Shown here: one piece after another, positions 42,302 to 51,118 of the stretch | Layout: each line of letters opens with the position of its first letter | Position numbering within the stretch: position 1 is the stretch's first letter | NCBI RefSeq assembly: GCF_021531895.1 | Contig: NZ_JAFBIX010000010.1 | Location: 36,871-100,870, forward strand | DNA: 64,000 nucleotides | Direction of reading: 5' to 3' | From: Faecalicatena contorta | GTDB lineage: Bacteria; Bacillota; Clostridia; Lachnospirales; Lachnospiraceae | Notes under the pieces: generated by a model | The model's input: the letters and a program-made list of their open reading frames with translations, nothing else | Told to the model about the DNA's origin: nothing | Database searches by the model: none | Translations under genes and position numbers: made by a program

Positions 42302-43795
42302 TTAATCCTTAATGACTCGTCCGTCTTGATCCTGTGTTCCTTTTTCTGCGTCCGTATAATTTCCATAATGACTCCGGCTTCCATAACGCCCATAGCCGCC
42401 ATAACGCTTATATCCATAGCTGTAACCATACCCATATCCACGGCTTCTGCTTGAACTGTCACCGTTAAATACATAACCGATGATGTGGATGCCACTCATC
42501 GCAAGAGCCTGCACACCTTCTCGAATCTGCCTCATCTTCGTATGGTCATAACGTACCACATAGAGTGCTGCATCCACATATCGTGCAAGTACCGGGGCAT
42601 CTGCCAGCAATCCCGACGGGGCCGTATCAAATATGACAACATCCGCCTGCTTAATCAATGCCTGAACCAACGCCCGCATGCTCTTTGAACTCAGAAGCTT
42701 CGTATTTCCTTCGTCATTCTCACCACCGTAGAGCACCTTCAGACTTCCATTTTGCACTTCTACATTTACCATAGCATCCTTAATGGCAACTTCCTTTTTC
42801 AGAACCGCTCCAAGCCCAGGGTGCTTCTCCTGTTCATTCATCACACCCGCAACAGATGGATTTCTCATATCACAATCCACAAGGATTACCTTCTTCCCCT
42901 GCTTCGCGATTGAGATAGCCAGATTCGCCGCAAGGGTCGTCTTACCTTCTCCTGGAATGGAACTGGTAATCAGAAGAGACTGGAAACCATTCTCCTCCAT
43001 ATCCCGCATTACCTTAATTCTTATTTTTCGGATTGCTTCCACATATCCTTGTGAGATTCTTTCATTCAACAGACTTAACGTATTGTGAAATGTCTCTTTC
43101 TTACGCTTCTTCACCCGAATATACGGAACACTTCCACAATCCATCAGATTCAATTGCTTTTTTAATTCTTTCTTGGACTTCACCGTTCTTCTCTGCAACA
43201 CATAGAGAACCAGTATGACACATCCAATCAAAGCTCCTTTTAAAGCGCCTCTCTTATAGGAACCTCGAATTACCTCTGAACGCTTTGTATCTGACGGAAT
43301 TCCCGTCTCATCCAACACGGTGAGTTGCGTCTTTCCCACAACAAACTCTGCTACCTGCGGATAATTGTCTAACACAGAGACCAGTGTATTATACGCCACC
43401 TGCGGGTCATCTGCCGTCACAGAGATTGTGAGCAGGTTGGTTCCCTCATCCGCCTCTGCGCTAATCGTACCTGGAAGGGCATTCACTCCCAGATCTTCCG
43501 CCACTACATCTTCCAGAACACCGCTGGTAAGAATGTACGGAAATATCTGTGCCATATCCTGCGCAGAACTTCCAGTGGTAGAATTCACCGATACCGTCGC
43601 CGACGCAACATATTGAGACACATAAGTAGTTGTAGCAGTAAAATAATTCTTCACTGCAAAAAACACAGTCAAAACTACGATCAGCCACCATAACTTACGC
43701 ACTCCTTGACAAAAGTCAACCAGAAGTGACGTAAGATCCATCTTCTCAGGCGCTTCCCGAGATTCCTTTCCGGACATTGCTCTATAATCTTCCAT
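42302..43795 (-). CDS. Wzz-BY-kinase fusion (PGEGKT type), cassette 1
   Basis: This is a 497-residue bacterial tyrosine kinase. The N-terminal Wzz-type segment has two helices (LWWLIVVLTVFFAVKNYF and GALIGCVILVLYVL) flanking an extracellular loop. The C-terminal ATPase has Walker A (SSIPGEGKTTLAAN), A' (LVDCDMRNPS) and B (VVIFDTAPSG). The tail is a Tyr/Gly-rich autophosphorylation cluster (YGYGYSYGYKRYGGYGRYG). In most Firmicutes activator and kinase are separate. Here they are one chain. It is the second kinase of cassette 1, 5 bp after the first. Its nearest relative in the window is the gene at 55837. Confidence 0.92.
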   Translation of the reverse strand: MEDYRAMSGKESREAPEKMDLTSLLVDFCQGVRKLWWLIVVLTVFFAVKNYFTATTTYVSQYVASATVSVNSTTGSSAQDMAQIFPYILTSGVLEDVVAEDLGVNALPGTISAEADEGTNLLTISVTADDPQVAYNTLVSVLDNYPQVAEFVVGKTQLTVLDETGIPSDTKRSEVIRGSYKRGALKGALIGCVILVLYVLQRRTVKSKKELKKQLNLMDCGSVPYIRVKKRKKETFHNTLSLLNERISQGYVEAIRKIRIKVMRDMEENGFQSLLITSSIPGEGKTTLAANLAISIAKQGKKVILVDCDMRNPSVAGVMNEQEKHPGLGAVLKKEVAIKDAMVNVEVQNGSLKVLYGGENDEGNTKLLSSKSMRALVQALIKQADVVIFDTAPSGLLADAPVLARYVDAALYVVRYDHTKMRQIREGVQALAMSGIHIIGYVFNGDSSSRSRGYGYGYSYGYKRYGGYGRYGSRSHYGNYTDAEKGTQDQDGRVIKD

Positions 43796-43800
43796 ATGCC

Positions 43801-45261
43801 TCAATTCCCTCTATTCTTATTATAATTCCCATAATGACCATATTGTCCATATCCATACTTGCCATAATAGCGTCCGACCGAGCTGTCTGCCACACTGGAA
43901 AATGTCTGGACTCCATTGAGCACAACACCCAGGATCTTCGTATGATTATCACGAAAATCATCCATAATATCATTGATATCTTCAGCCAGCATATAATTCT
44001 GTCTTACCACCATCAATACCGCATCTGCACACTGTGCAAATACCTGCGCATCTCCAAGGAGACCTGCTGGTGGAGTATCAATGATTACATAATCCGCATA
44101 TTTTCTACATGCATTTATCAGCTTCGGAAGCTTATCTGTATGAAGAATCTCAGTGGAAGAAGAATAACAGTTTCTTCCGCCAAGGAAGAACAGATGCGGT
44201 CGTTCCCCTTTCATCAATATATCTGTCAGCACACCTGAACCTTTCAGGAATTCACCCAGCTCATTCTTCTCCTCAACCTTCAGATCAAAAATCAGGAACT
44301 GAGAAGGCCTGCGGATATCACCATCAACAAGGATTACCTTCTTCCCTTGCTCCGCAAGACTGATTGCAAGGTTCGCTGCCACCGTAGACTTTCCTTCATT
44401 CTCCGCGGCACTTGTAACCACCAGAACTTTGCGATCATCCTTCGCCATCTGATATTCCACTTTCGCCGCCAGCTTCTTGTAACTCTCTACAAACGGAAAA
44501 CTTGCGATTGGATTATCAATCAGCGCAGCAGATTTCTTATGATGTACGAACTCCCGTAGCGTCTTGTATTTGAATTCATAGCTGATCGCTCCAAGACTTC
44601 TCGCATCCAGTTTTTTCTCGATCTCTTTCTCCTGCTTGACCGAATTCTGCATAAAGGATAAGAGTCCAAATAAGAGGATACACATTCCGGCTCCACCTAA
44701 GAATCCCTTCTTCATCTCTCTTCTCGTGTTCAATGGATTGGTCGATGCATAAGGCATCTTCGGTTCTTCCAGTACACTAAGGACTGCATTTCCCACTGTA
44801 TAAATAGACACTTCTGAGTAGTGCTCCATGATCGTCCGGATAATATCTATGGAATCCTTCGCCGTGTCTGCTGTCACATTTAGCGTGAGCAGATTGGTCC
44901 CTTCCTTTACCTCCGTAGTAATCTTCGCATCTACTTCTTCCATTCCAAGATTCTCACAGATAATCTTCTCCATGACATTACTTTTTAATACCTTTTCAAA
45001 GGTCTGTGCCATACTGTATGCTGCTGAAAGATTACTGTAGGTATTATTACTTCCTTTGGAACCGACTACAAATGTAGCCGTCGTCGTATATTCCGGGACA
45101 TACTGTACACTCGTTACTACATAGGTTAACATCGCTCCTGCAAGTGCTCCCAGAAGAATCACCCACCAATTCCTGAGAATATCCTGCACCAGAGTAAAAA
45201 GATCGACTCCCGAATCAACTGCTGCCGATATCTCGTCTCTATTTTTCTCATCTCTGCTCAT
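43801..45261 (-). CDS. Wzz-BY-kinase fusion (ENEGKS type), cassette 1
   Basis: This 486-residue Wzz-kinase fusion has helices near residues 35-55 (WWVILLGALAGAMLTYVV) and 200-220 (GFLGGAGMCILLFGLLSF). The ATPase has SAAENEGKSTVAANLA, LVDGDIRRPSQ and VIIDTPPAGLLGD, and the Tyr-rich tail is YYGKYGYGQYGHYGNY. AAGGAG precedes the ATG, overlapping the upstream gene's stop (TAG at 45263), so the two are coupled. The distinct Walker A (ENEGKS) pairs it with the gene at 57302 rather than with its neighbour. Confidence 0.92.
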   Translation of the reverse strand: MSRDEKNRDEISAAVDSGVDLFTLVQDILRNWWVILLGALAGAMLTYVVTSVQYVPEYTTTATFVVGSKGSNNTYSNLSAAYSMAQTFEKVLKSNVMEKIICENLGMEEVDAKITTEVKEGTNLLTLNVTADTAKDSIDIIRTIMEHYSEVSIYTVGNAVLSVLEEPKMPYASTNPLNTRREMKKGFLGGAGMCILLFGLLSFMQNSVKQEKEIEKKLDARSLGAISYEFKYKTLREFVHHKKSAALIDNPIASFPFVESYKKLAAKVEYQMAKDDRKVLVVTSAAENEGKSTVAANLAISLAEQGKKVILVDGDIRRPSQFLIFDLKVEEKNELGEFLKGSGVLTDILMKGERPHLFFLGGRNCYSSSTEILHTDKLPKLINACRKYADYVIIDTPPAGLLGDAQVFAQCADAVLMVVRQNYMLAEDINDIMDDFRDNHTKILGVVLNGVQTFSSVADSSVGRYYGKYGYGQYGHYGNYNKNRGN

Positions 45262-45262
45262 T

Positions 45263-46135
45263 CTATTCTCCTTCCACAACCACATACAACTTGGTAACTG
45301 CAGTCACACCACTGTCACCTGTATAAGTAAATTCCACCGTATAGACACCTGGATTCTCATAATCTACATAAGATGCAATTCCGATTGCCTCCCTGGTTCC
45401 GGCAATCATAGCACCATCCGCTTCATAAGTATATTCCGTCCCATTTTTCTCAATTCCAATCAGGTAAGTTGCCGGATCAATGGGTTGATTCACCGTTGTA
45501 TATGCGATATACTCTGACAAAAGCGGATACTCCTTATAACGCTCCTGACGGTCATCTGAATCCGTAATCGTCATCTCTGCCGCTACCGAGCACACATCTC
45601 CCGCACTGTTGCTGACCTGCAGAGTCACTGGAAATGTTCCTGCCTGTCCACTATAATAACTGTTATCCACAATCGTACGAATCTGATTGGTCAGATCCCC
45701 ATCCAGACAATCCTCCGCGGACAGATACTCTGACATCGTTGTATCCGCCTGATCTGTACTGGAAAAACGCAGAGGCTTCAGCATGTGGATCTTCGGAGAC
45801 GTATAATCTGTATATTCCACCGTCCGTTCCATAGTTGCCATATTATTGGCCTTGTCAAAGACCACATACGTCACGGTACGCTTATTATTAATAAAATGTG
45901 ACATTGCAGAGATGCGAATAGAATCTGTAATATCCCCATCTTTATTATCCTTCGCCGTAACCCCCTTTAAGAGAGCCTCCTCCTGATCTGCCACACTGAC
46001 GGACACCGTATCTTCCTTACACTGAATCTCTGGTGCCGTATGATCTTCCAACACTCTTAACTTCACCTGATATCCTGCAAACAGAATACACGACACGGCA
46101 AATATTATACATATGACTATTCTTAATCTTTTCAT
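45263..46135 (-). CDS. Membrane-anchored Ig/cadherin-like protein, cassette 1
   Basis: This 290-residue protein has an N-terminal helix (IVICIIFAVSCILFAGYQV) followed by an outside part with two Ig/cadherin-like modules marked by AKDNKDGDITDSI and AEDCLDGDLTNQI (the DUF5011-like DGD[IL]T motif), and a final beta module. It has no enzyme motif. It precedes the two kinase genes, overlapping the first. A homologue (58739) holds the same place in cassette 2. It may bind the kinase loop or the exported product. Confidence 0.82.
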   Translation of the reverse strand: MKRLRIVICIIFAVSCILFAGYQVKLRVLEDHTAPEIQCKEDTVSVSVADQEEALLKGVTAKDNKDGDITDSIRISAMSHFINNKRTVTYVVFDKANNMATMERTVEYTDYTSPKIHMLKPLRFSSTDQADTTMSEYLSAEDCLDGDLTNQIRTIVDNSYYSGQAGTFPVTLQVSNSAGDVCSVAAEMTITDSDDRQERYKEYPLLSEYIAYTTVNQPIDPATYLIGIEKNGTEYTYEADGAMIAGTREAIGIASYVDYENPGVYTVEFTYTGDSGVTAVTKLYVVVEGE

Positions 46136-46150
46136 ACTCTACTTCCTTAT

Positions 46151-46912
46151 CTATATATCATACTCAGAAAACTCGATTGGTTTCCGTTTCAATATGGGAC
46201 TATTACTGCAGATTCTCTCAGGATTGTGTTTGAACACAAGATCTGTACATCTCTTAGAATACTCCTCACACACTTCCTCATATGCATCCAACATATACGG
46301 TGTCCTCTGAAACGGACTGTGTGCATCACTTGCCACAACAGAGACCAGATTATGCTTAAGCATACGATAAGCTATCCTTTGTGCCTTTCTTCCGAATCTC
46401 CCCTGAAAACTCCCCTTATTCACTTGTATCACACATCCGCTCAGTCTCCACTGATACGCAATCTGCGGCCGATCCTGAATAAATTCATATCGCTCCGCAT
46501 GTGCAACTACTGGCTTGGCACCTACCGCACACATCCTGCGCAGCAGATCCGTTGCAAAATCAGGATCTTCATCAAAAGAAAATTCCACCAACACATAGCG
46601 ACTCTGATTGAGCGGCATAATCTTCCCATCCACAAGCAGATCCGGCAGATTATCCGTCGCAAAAGCCTCCATTCCCGGATACAGCCTAAGCGGAATCTTC
46701 TCCCTTGCCAACGCCTGTACACTATCCTGGAACACCTTGACATAAGCATCGCTAAAATAATTATCAAAAAGCCCCGGCAGATTACAGTGCGGCGTCGCCA
46801 CCATAGCTTTCACGCCACTGTCTACCGCCATTCTCGCCATCTCAAGAGTATCGTATATATCCTCCGCCCCGTCATCTATACCTGGTAAAATATGCGCATG
46901 TATATCTATCAT
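46151..46912 (-). CDS. CpsB/CapC-type tyrosine-protein phosphatase (PHP fold)
   Basis: This 253-residue PHP-domain phosphatase has MIDIHAHILPGIDDGAED (metal His pair), ATPHCN, the GMEAF turn, VVAHAERYEF and VVASDAHSPFQR. The layout is that of S. pneumoniae CpsB and B. subtilis YwqE, which dephosphorylate BY-kinases and so complete the capsule phosphorelay. It lies just upstream of the Ig and kinase genes. A TATAAT at 46950-46945 suggests a local promoter. Confidence 0.94.
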   Translation of the reverse strand: MIDIHAHILPGIDDGAEDIYDTLEMARMAVDSGVKAMVATPHCNLPGLFDNYFSDAYVKVFQDSVQALAREKIPLRLYPGMEAFATDNLPDLLVDGKIMPLNQSRYVLVEFSFDEDPDFATDLLRRMCAVGAKPVVAHAERYEFIQDRPQIAYQWRLSGCVIQVNKGSFQGRFGRKAQRIAYRMLKHNLVSVVASDAHSPFQRTPYMLDAYEEVCEEYSKRCTDLVFKHNPERICSNSPILKRKPIEFSEYDI

Positions 46913-46981
46913 TTTATCATCCTTTATTCATGCAATAATGTGTAATTATATCACAAAATGCATTCTCTGTGTAAAAAACTA

Positions 46982-48766
46982 CTAAAAATCCATCGCCATC
47001 TTTCCAGCTTCTTCCTCTGACAGTTCAGTGACCGTCGTTTCCATCACCCGGTATACCCGCTGACACATATTCAACACACTCGGCCGGTGCGTCGTCACAA
47101 TACAAGTCTTGTTCGGCCGCTGACTGATAATATTTCTCAGCACCTGCCGTTCCGTCGTTACATCTAATGCAGACGTTGCTTCATCCAGCAGCAGGATCGG
47201 AGCATCCCGAAGCACTGCCCGTGCGATTGCAATCCTCTGAGCCTGTCCTTCCGAAAAGCCACGGCCTCTCTCACCGATATTACTATTGATCGTCTCCGGC
47301 ATCTTTCCGACAAAATCCCATGCACAGGATACCTTCAACGCCTCAATAATCTCCTCATCCGTGGCATCTTCCTTCACCATCCGCATATTTTCCGCAATCG
47401 TCCCCGACAGAATTGTATTTCCCTGGGGAACATAGGCAAAGAGATGTCTCGTCTCCACATTCATCTCCACTTCACTTCCATCCAAGCCCCTGATGACCGC
47501 CTGTCCCGCTTCCGGACGAATCAATCCAAGGATCAGACGAATCATGGTTGTCTTACCTTCTCCAGACGGTCCTACCAAAGCCACGATCTCTCCCGGGCAT
47601 GCCCGGAACGAAGACTTTGTAATTACCCGTGTTCCTTCCACATAGGAAAAATCCACATCCCGCATCCGCACTTCGAATCCATGCTCTGCAAGCGCATCCA
47701 GCTTACTGCTCTCCGCAATATGCACTTCCTTCGGAAGCTGTGCCAGCTCCCGGATACGGTGCGCAGATATAGAACTGTTTAAAAAGTTCGGAATAATCGA
47801 AATCACATTATTAAACGCAGAATTCAGGTTGCCTCTCTGCTGCAAGAACAATGTCATCGTTCCATACGTAATATCATGCGTCCACAGACGGAACAGACAG
47901 TAGCCAAATGCCGCATACTGCACGATCATTCCCATGATTGACATGAATACCCCTGTCTTAATAGAGAACATATTGTACTCCAGACTTACATCCTTATATT
48001 TGCGCTGCCATTCCCTCATCTTCTTCCCATATAAAGAAGAGATGCCAAAAGACTTGATCGTATCAAAATTATAAAAAGTCTCCACTTCGAACGTCATCAT
48101 ATCACTGTTCATCTCTTTGACTTTTCTTGCATACTCCCGCTGCTTCGAGATCAAAAACTTCGACATCAGAAGCATAATCGGCGCACTGGCAAATGCAAGC
48201 AGAGACATAATCTTATCATAATGCCAGATGACAACAAACGTAGCGATAAAATTATAGACTGCGATCACAATCGTCGGAAGCCAGCTAATGGCATTACTAC
48301 TGATCGTACTCACATCACTGTTAAAACGGTTCAGCACATCTCCATTGCTGTACTTATTAATCTCCAGCCAGTCTGCATCTATAATCTTATCAAATATATC
48401 CGCCTGAATATCATTATTAATATAGATACTCAGCTTTGCTGACACACGATTGATCACATTGGAAAACACCAGACTGAACACCGCACTTCCCAGTGTGATC
48501 GCAATCATGATCCACAGCTTGCTCGTCTGATATCCGGTAATAATATCAATCATATACTTACTCGCCACACTGCTCACAAGCCCCATGGATGTACTGAATA
48601 TACCAAGCAGCGTATAGAATATGATCGCACCCTTGTATCTCTTACTATAGGAAAATATCCATTTCCAATCATCAATGATCTCCGAAAATGTCCCATCCTT
48701 CCATCTCTTTATCAATATATCCAACGATTCAAAGGATATTCCTTTTCCACTTTGATTTTCTTCCAT
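46982..48766 (-). CDS. ABC transporter, fused permease and ATPase (exporter type)
   Basis: This 594-residue half-transporter has six helices (about residues 45-330) then the ATPase: Walker A GPSGEGKTT, Q-loop YVPQGN, signature FSEGQAQRIAIARA, Walker B PILLLDEATSAL and the H-loop TTHRPS. The signature is FSEGQ instead of LSGGQ, seen in some peptide exporters. No C39 leader peptidase domain is present. It lies between the signal peptidase and the phosphatase, and export of the locus's peptide product is the likely role. Confidence 0.92.
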   Translation of the reverse strand: MEENQSGKGISFESLDILIKRWKDGTFSEIIDDWKWIFSYSKRYKGAIIFYTLLGIFSTSMGLVSSVASKYMIDIITGYQTSKLWIMIAITLGSAVFSLVFSNVINRVSAKLSIYINNDIQADIFDKIIDADWLEINKYSNGDVLNRFNSDVSTISSNAISWLPTIVIAVYNFIATFVVIWHYDKIMSLLAFASAPIMLLMSKFLISKQREYARKVKEMNSDMMTFEVETFYNFDTIKSFGISSLYGKKMREWQRKYKDVSLEYNMFSIKTGVFMSIMGMIVQYAAFGYCLFRLWTHDITYGTMTLFLQQRGNLNSAFNNVISIIPNFLNSSISAHRIRELAQLPKEVHIAESSKLDALAEHGFEVRMRDVDFSYVEGTRVITKSSFRACPGEIVALVGPSGEGKTTMIRLILGLIRPEAGQAVIRGLDGSEVEMNVETRHLFAYVPQGNTILSGTIAENMRMVKEDATDEEIIEALKVSCAWDFVGKMPETINSNIGERGRGFSEGQAQRIAIARAVLRDAPILLLDEATSALDVTTERQVLRNIISQRPNKTCIVTTHRPSVLNMCQRVYRVMETTVTELSEEEAGKMAMDF

Positions 48767-48791
48767 CTAATTCCTCCACGTATCAGAACTT

Positions 48792-49232
48792 CTATCTTCT
48801 TATCTTCGCGTACACGCTCATGATCATACGTCGTAACGGTATCATATGAAGCCACACATGCTCAAAAAACTCCCACCAGAAGTCTCCGGGCTCTATCCAT
48901 CTGCCCTTTCTCTGCACCTTTGTCACAATTGCAAATATCTGTTCCCCAGGGACCGGCCCTTCTATGTCAATCTGCGCATCTCCAACGATATAATATCCTT
49001 CCGGACGCACCTTCCAGATCCGGTGCATCACATACTGCCCGCTCTTCCTCTGAAAAAATACAATATCCCCCTTACGAAGTTCCCGGTCCGGCTGCCGGAA
49101 ATATACATAATCCCGTTCATGGATCAAGAACGGAGACATACTGCTGCCAGCCAACAGAAGGCTTACTTCCTTCCCCTCCTGCACCAGTTCCTTCAATACA
49201 GATAAATACTCCTGCGTATCAACTCTTCTCAT
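48792..49232 (-). CDS. S26-type signal peptidase, Ser/His (SipW-like)
   Basis: This 146-residue protein has LLLAGSSMSPFL (catalytic Ser in SxMxP), VYFRQPDRELRKGDIVFFQRKSGQYVMHRIWKV and YYIVGDAQ. The position of the usual lysine is His (VMHRI), as in archaeal/ER-type and B. subtilis SipW signal peptidases. No strong membrane helix precedes the catalytic Ser. A weak one may be at the end. GGAGGTT precedes the ATG at 49232. It is divergent from the precursor gene at 49503 and upstream of the ABC exporter. Small S26 proteins of this kind also occur in lasso-peptide clusters. Confidence 0.85.
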   Translation of the reverse strand: MRRVDTQEYLSVLKELVQEGKEVSLLLAGSSMSPFLIHERDYVYFRQPDRELRKGDIVFFQRKSGQYVMHRIWKVRPEGYYIVGDAQIDIEGPVPGEQIFAIVTKVQRKGRWIEPGDFWWEFFEHVWLHMIPLRRMIMSVYAKIRR

Positions 49233-49370
49233 GGATAACCTCCACTCTGCCATATGCTTATACAGAAGCATTGTAGCATAAATCGATACTTCTTGGCACA
49301 GATTTCTTGCAAATACACAGAAAATGCACAGATTCATTCTATTTTTCTCGTCGCAGCCATCAAAATATTC

Positions 49371-49399
49371 TTGACTTATCAAGCTTGAATGCATATAAT
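49371..49399 (+). promoter_or_regulatory. Strong sigma-A promoter for precursor 1
   Basis: TTGACT (49371-49376) and TATAAT (49394-49399) are separated by exactly 17 bp. The spacer contains TCAAGCTTGA, a palindrome partly shared with the precursor 3 promoter. Confidence 0.8.
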
Positions 49400-49502
49400 T
49401 ATAATCGAGAAATGAGTGTTAAAAGGTGCTTCGTAGTATAGCCAATACATTGTTCCTAATAAATACCTTGAGGTATTAGAATTTAGAGGGGGGTATGTGA
49501 TA

Positions 49503-49907
49503 ATGATAAAGAAGAAATGGGAAAAACCAAATGTTATAGTTCAGCAGTTTACACCTAATGAGTATGTGGCGGCGTGCGGTGATGAGAATAAGGTTTATAA
49601 GTTTGAATGCGACAAGTCTTCAAAGTATTTAAATACTGGAGGTATCGTCTATCTCGAGACGAATGGAGAACCTGGACTGCAAAGAATTGGGGCTAATCCA
49701 GACCATAGGTTGGGTAATTACTACCCATGTGGTAAGACACACGAGGCTCCGGTTAAGGATACTTTTAAGGAAGGTTACTTTATCCCCACCCTTTTGGCAG
49801 CTACAAGCTATAATGAGGACGTAATTGTATGGCAAGGGGATGATGGGCATAATATTCACTGTACTGGTGAGCTGGATATGAGTACATGGGAAACCACCAA
49901 ATCCTAA
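49503..49907 (+). CDS. Leader-motif peptide precursor 1 (RiPP-like)
   Basis: This 134-residue protein shares its first 25 residues' pattern (KKKWEKP, QQFTPNEYVAAC) with two other small genes in the locus. After Cys25 the sequence is unrelated to theirs and is rich in polar residues, with three more Cys (FECDK, YPCGK, IHCTG). There is no hydrophobic signal. I read it as a leader (about 1-25) plus a core region to be modified by the radical SAM enzyme 104 bp downstream. A GAGGGGGG ribosome-binding site and a near-perfect promoter suggest high expression. The function is not proven. Confidence 0.75.
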   Translation: MIKKKWEKPNVIVQQFTPNEYVAACGDENKVYKFECDKSSKYLNTGGIVYLETNGEPGLQRIGANPDHRLGNYYPCGKTHEAPVKDTFKEGYFIPTLLAATSYNEDVIVWQGDDGHNIHCTGELDMSTWETTKS

Positions 49908-49962
49908 TTTTTTATTATCGTATCTGAATCGGTATAACCAATAATAAATAACATATAAGCGC

Positions 49963-49987
49963 AGAGCCGAAGCCATGCTTCGGCTCT
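49963..49987 (+). terminator. Hairpin between precursor 1 and its radical SAM gene
   Basis: A perfect 11-bp stem (AGAGCCGAAGC / GCTTCGGCTCT) with a CAT loop has no long T run after it. It fits an attenuator or transcript stabiliser, giving more precursor than enzyme. Confidence 0.7.
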
Positions 49988-50011
49988 CATTCTATCAGAA
50001 AGGAAATAACA

Positions 50012-51118
50012 ATGGACTTTACAGAAGATACTTCCACGCCGGAGAAGGCTATGGTGGAACAGGCCAGGCAATTGAAAATCCCTATTACCGGAGTAATGGA
50101 ACTTCTTCCCCTCTGCAATATGGACTGTGAAATGTGCTATATTCATCTGACTAAAAGTGAGATGGAAAGTCAGGGTCGTCTGCGAACAGTCGAGGAATGG
50201 CTGAGTCTTGGTCAGCAAATGGTTAAATCCGGAACGTTATTCTTGCTGCTCACCGGTGGGGAGCCTCTGCTTTTCCCTGGATTTCAGGAACTATACCTTG
50301 GGCTGAAGCAGATGGGCATGATACTCACCCTGAATACCAATGGAACCTTAATCGACGAAGAATGGGCAAGTTTTTTCGGAAAATACAAACCAAGGCGCAT
50401 CAACATTACACTTTATGGAGCGGATGAGGAAGACTATAGGCGACTGTGCCATTATTCCGATGGCTTCTCCAAAACCGTTCGGGCCATCCGGTTATTGCAG
50501 GAGCGTCAGGTAGATGTAAAGGTTAGCATCAGTGTCACGAAAGAAAATCTTAACCATCTGGAGAAAATGTTTGACATCGGCACAGAATTAGGTGTGCCCG
50601 TCCATATAGACCCTTATATGATGCCTGGCACTCGAGAGCGGAATCGTCCTTTCTCGCAGCAGTCGAGGATACTTCCAGAAGAAGCAGCACAGGCATCCCT
50701 GCAAACCTTAAAGCTGCAATTTCCCGAAGATATCTTTCGACAATATATTTTTCAAAGCATCGAAAGGGTTGACGACCCGGATTTCCCCAGAGGGGACAGA
50801 CACCTCTCCTGCCTTGCAGGAAATTGTTCTTTTCTGATCAACTGGCAGGGAGAAATGCGACCTTGTGTTATGATGCCAGAACCGTCCATTCCTGTGTTTG
50901 ATACGGGGTTTGCATCTGCATGGGCCACACTTTCCACCCAAATACAGAATATCTGTATTAACGAAAAATGCACCAGATGCCGATTCCAGCCTTTATGTAA
51001 AATTTGTGCCGCTGCTTCGCTCTTGGAAACCGGAACTTATAACGGTGTGCCGGATTATTTGTGCCGTTATGCAAAGGAAAGCTATCGACTCCTTTTGAAA
51101 GAACGGGACAGGATTTGA
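50012..51118 (+). CDS. Radical SAM/SPASM protein A
   Basis: This 368-residue enzyme has the radical SAM motif CNMDCEMC (about residues 35-42), FLLLTGGEPLLFPGF, NTNGTLIDEE and NITLYGA. The C-terminal SPASM domain has clustered Cys (CLAGNCSF, RPCVMM, KCTRCRFQPLCKICAA, YLC) for auxiliary iron-sulfur clusters. SPASM proteins modify ribosomal peptides or enzymes through Cys thioethers, C-C links or epimerisation. The reaction here is unknown. It belongs with precursor 1. Its 3' end overlaps the convergent radical SAM gene B by 37 bp. Confidence 0.93.
   Translation: MDFTEDTSTPEKAMVEQARQLKIPITGVMELLPLCNMDCEMCYIHLTKSEMESQGRLRTVEEWLSLGQQMVKSGTLFLLLTGGEPLLFPGFQELYLGLKQMGMILTLNTNGTLIDEEWASFFGKYKPRRINITLYGADEEDYRRLCHYSDGFSKTVRAIRLLQERQVDVKVSISVTKENLNHLEKMFDIGTELGVPVHIDPYMMPGTRERNRPFSQQSRILPEEAAQASLQTLKLQFPEDIFRQYIFQSIERVDDPDFPRGDRHLSCLAGNCSFLINWQGEMRPCVMMPEPSIPVFDTGFASAWATLSTQIQNICINEKCTRCRFQPLCKICAAASLLETGTYNGVPDYLCRYAKESYRLLLKERDRI

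Noticed and set aside
42302..45261. Ordinary capsule biosynthesis operon
   Set aside because: No glycosyltransferase, flippase or polymerase is found in more than 20 kb around the kinases, and peptide-modification genes are interleaved.
45261..46135. Ig-like protein as a lipoprotein
   Set aside because: The helix is followed by GYQV and has no lipobox Cys at the right place. A simple signal anchor fits better.
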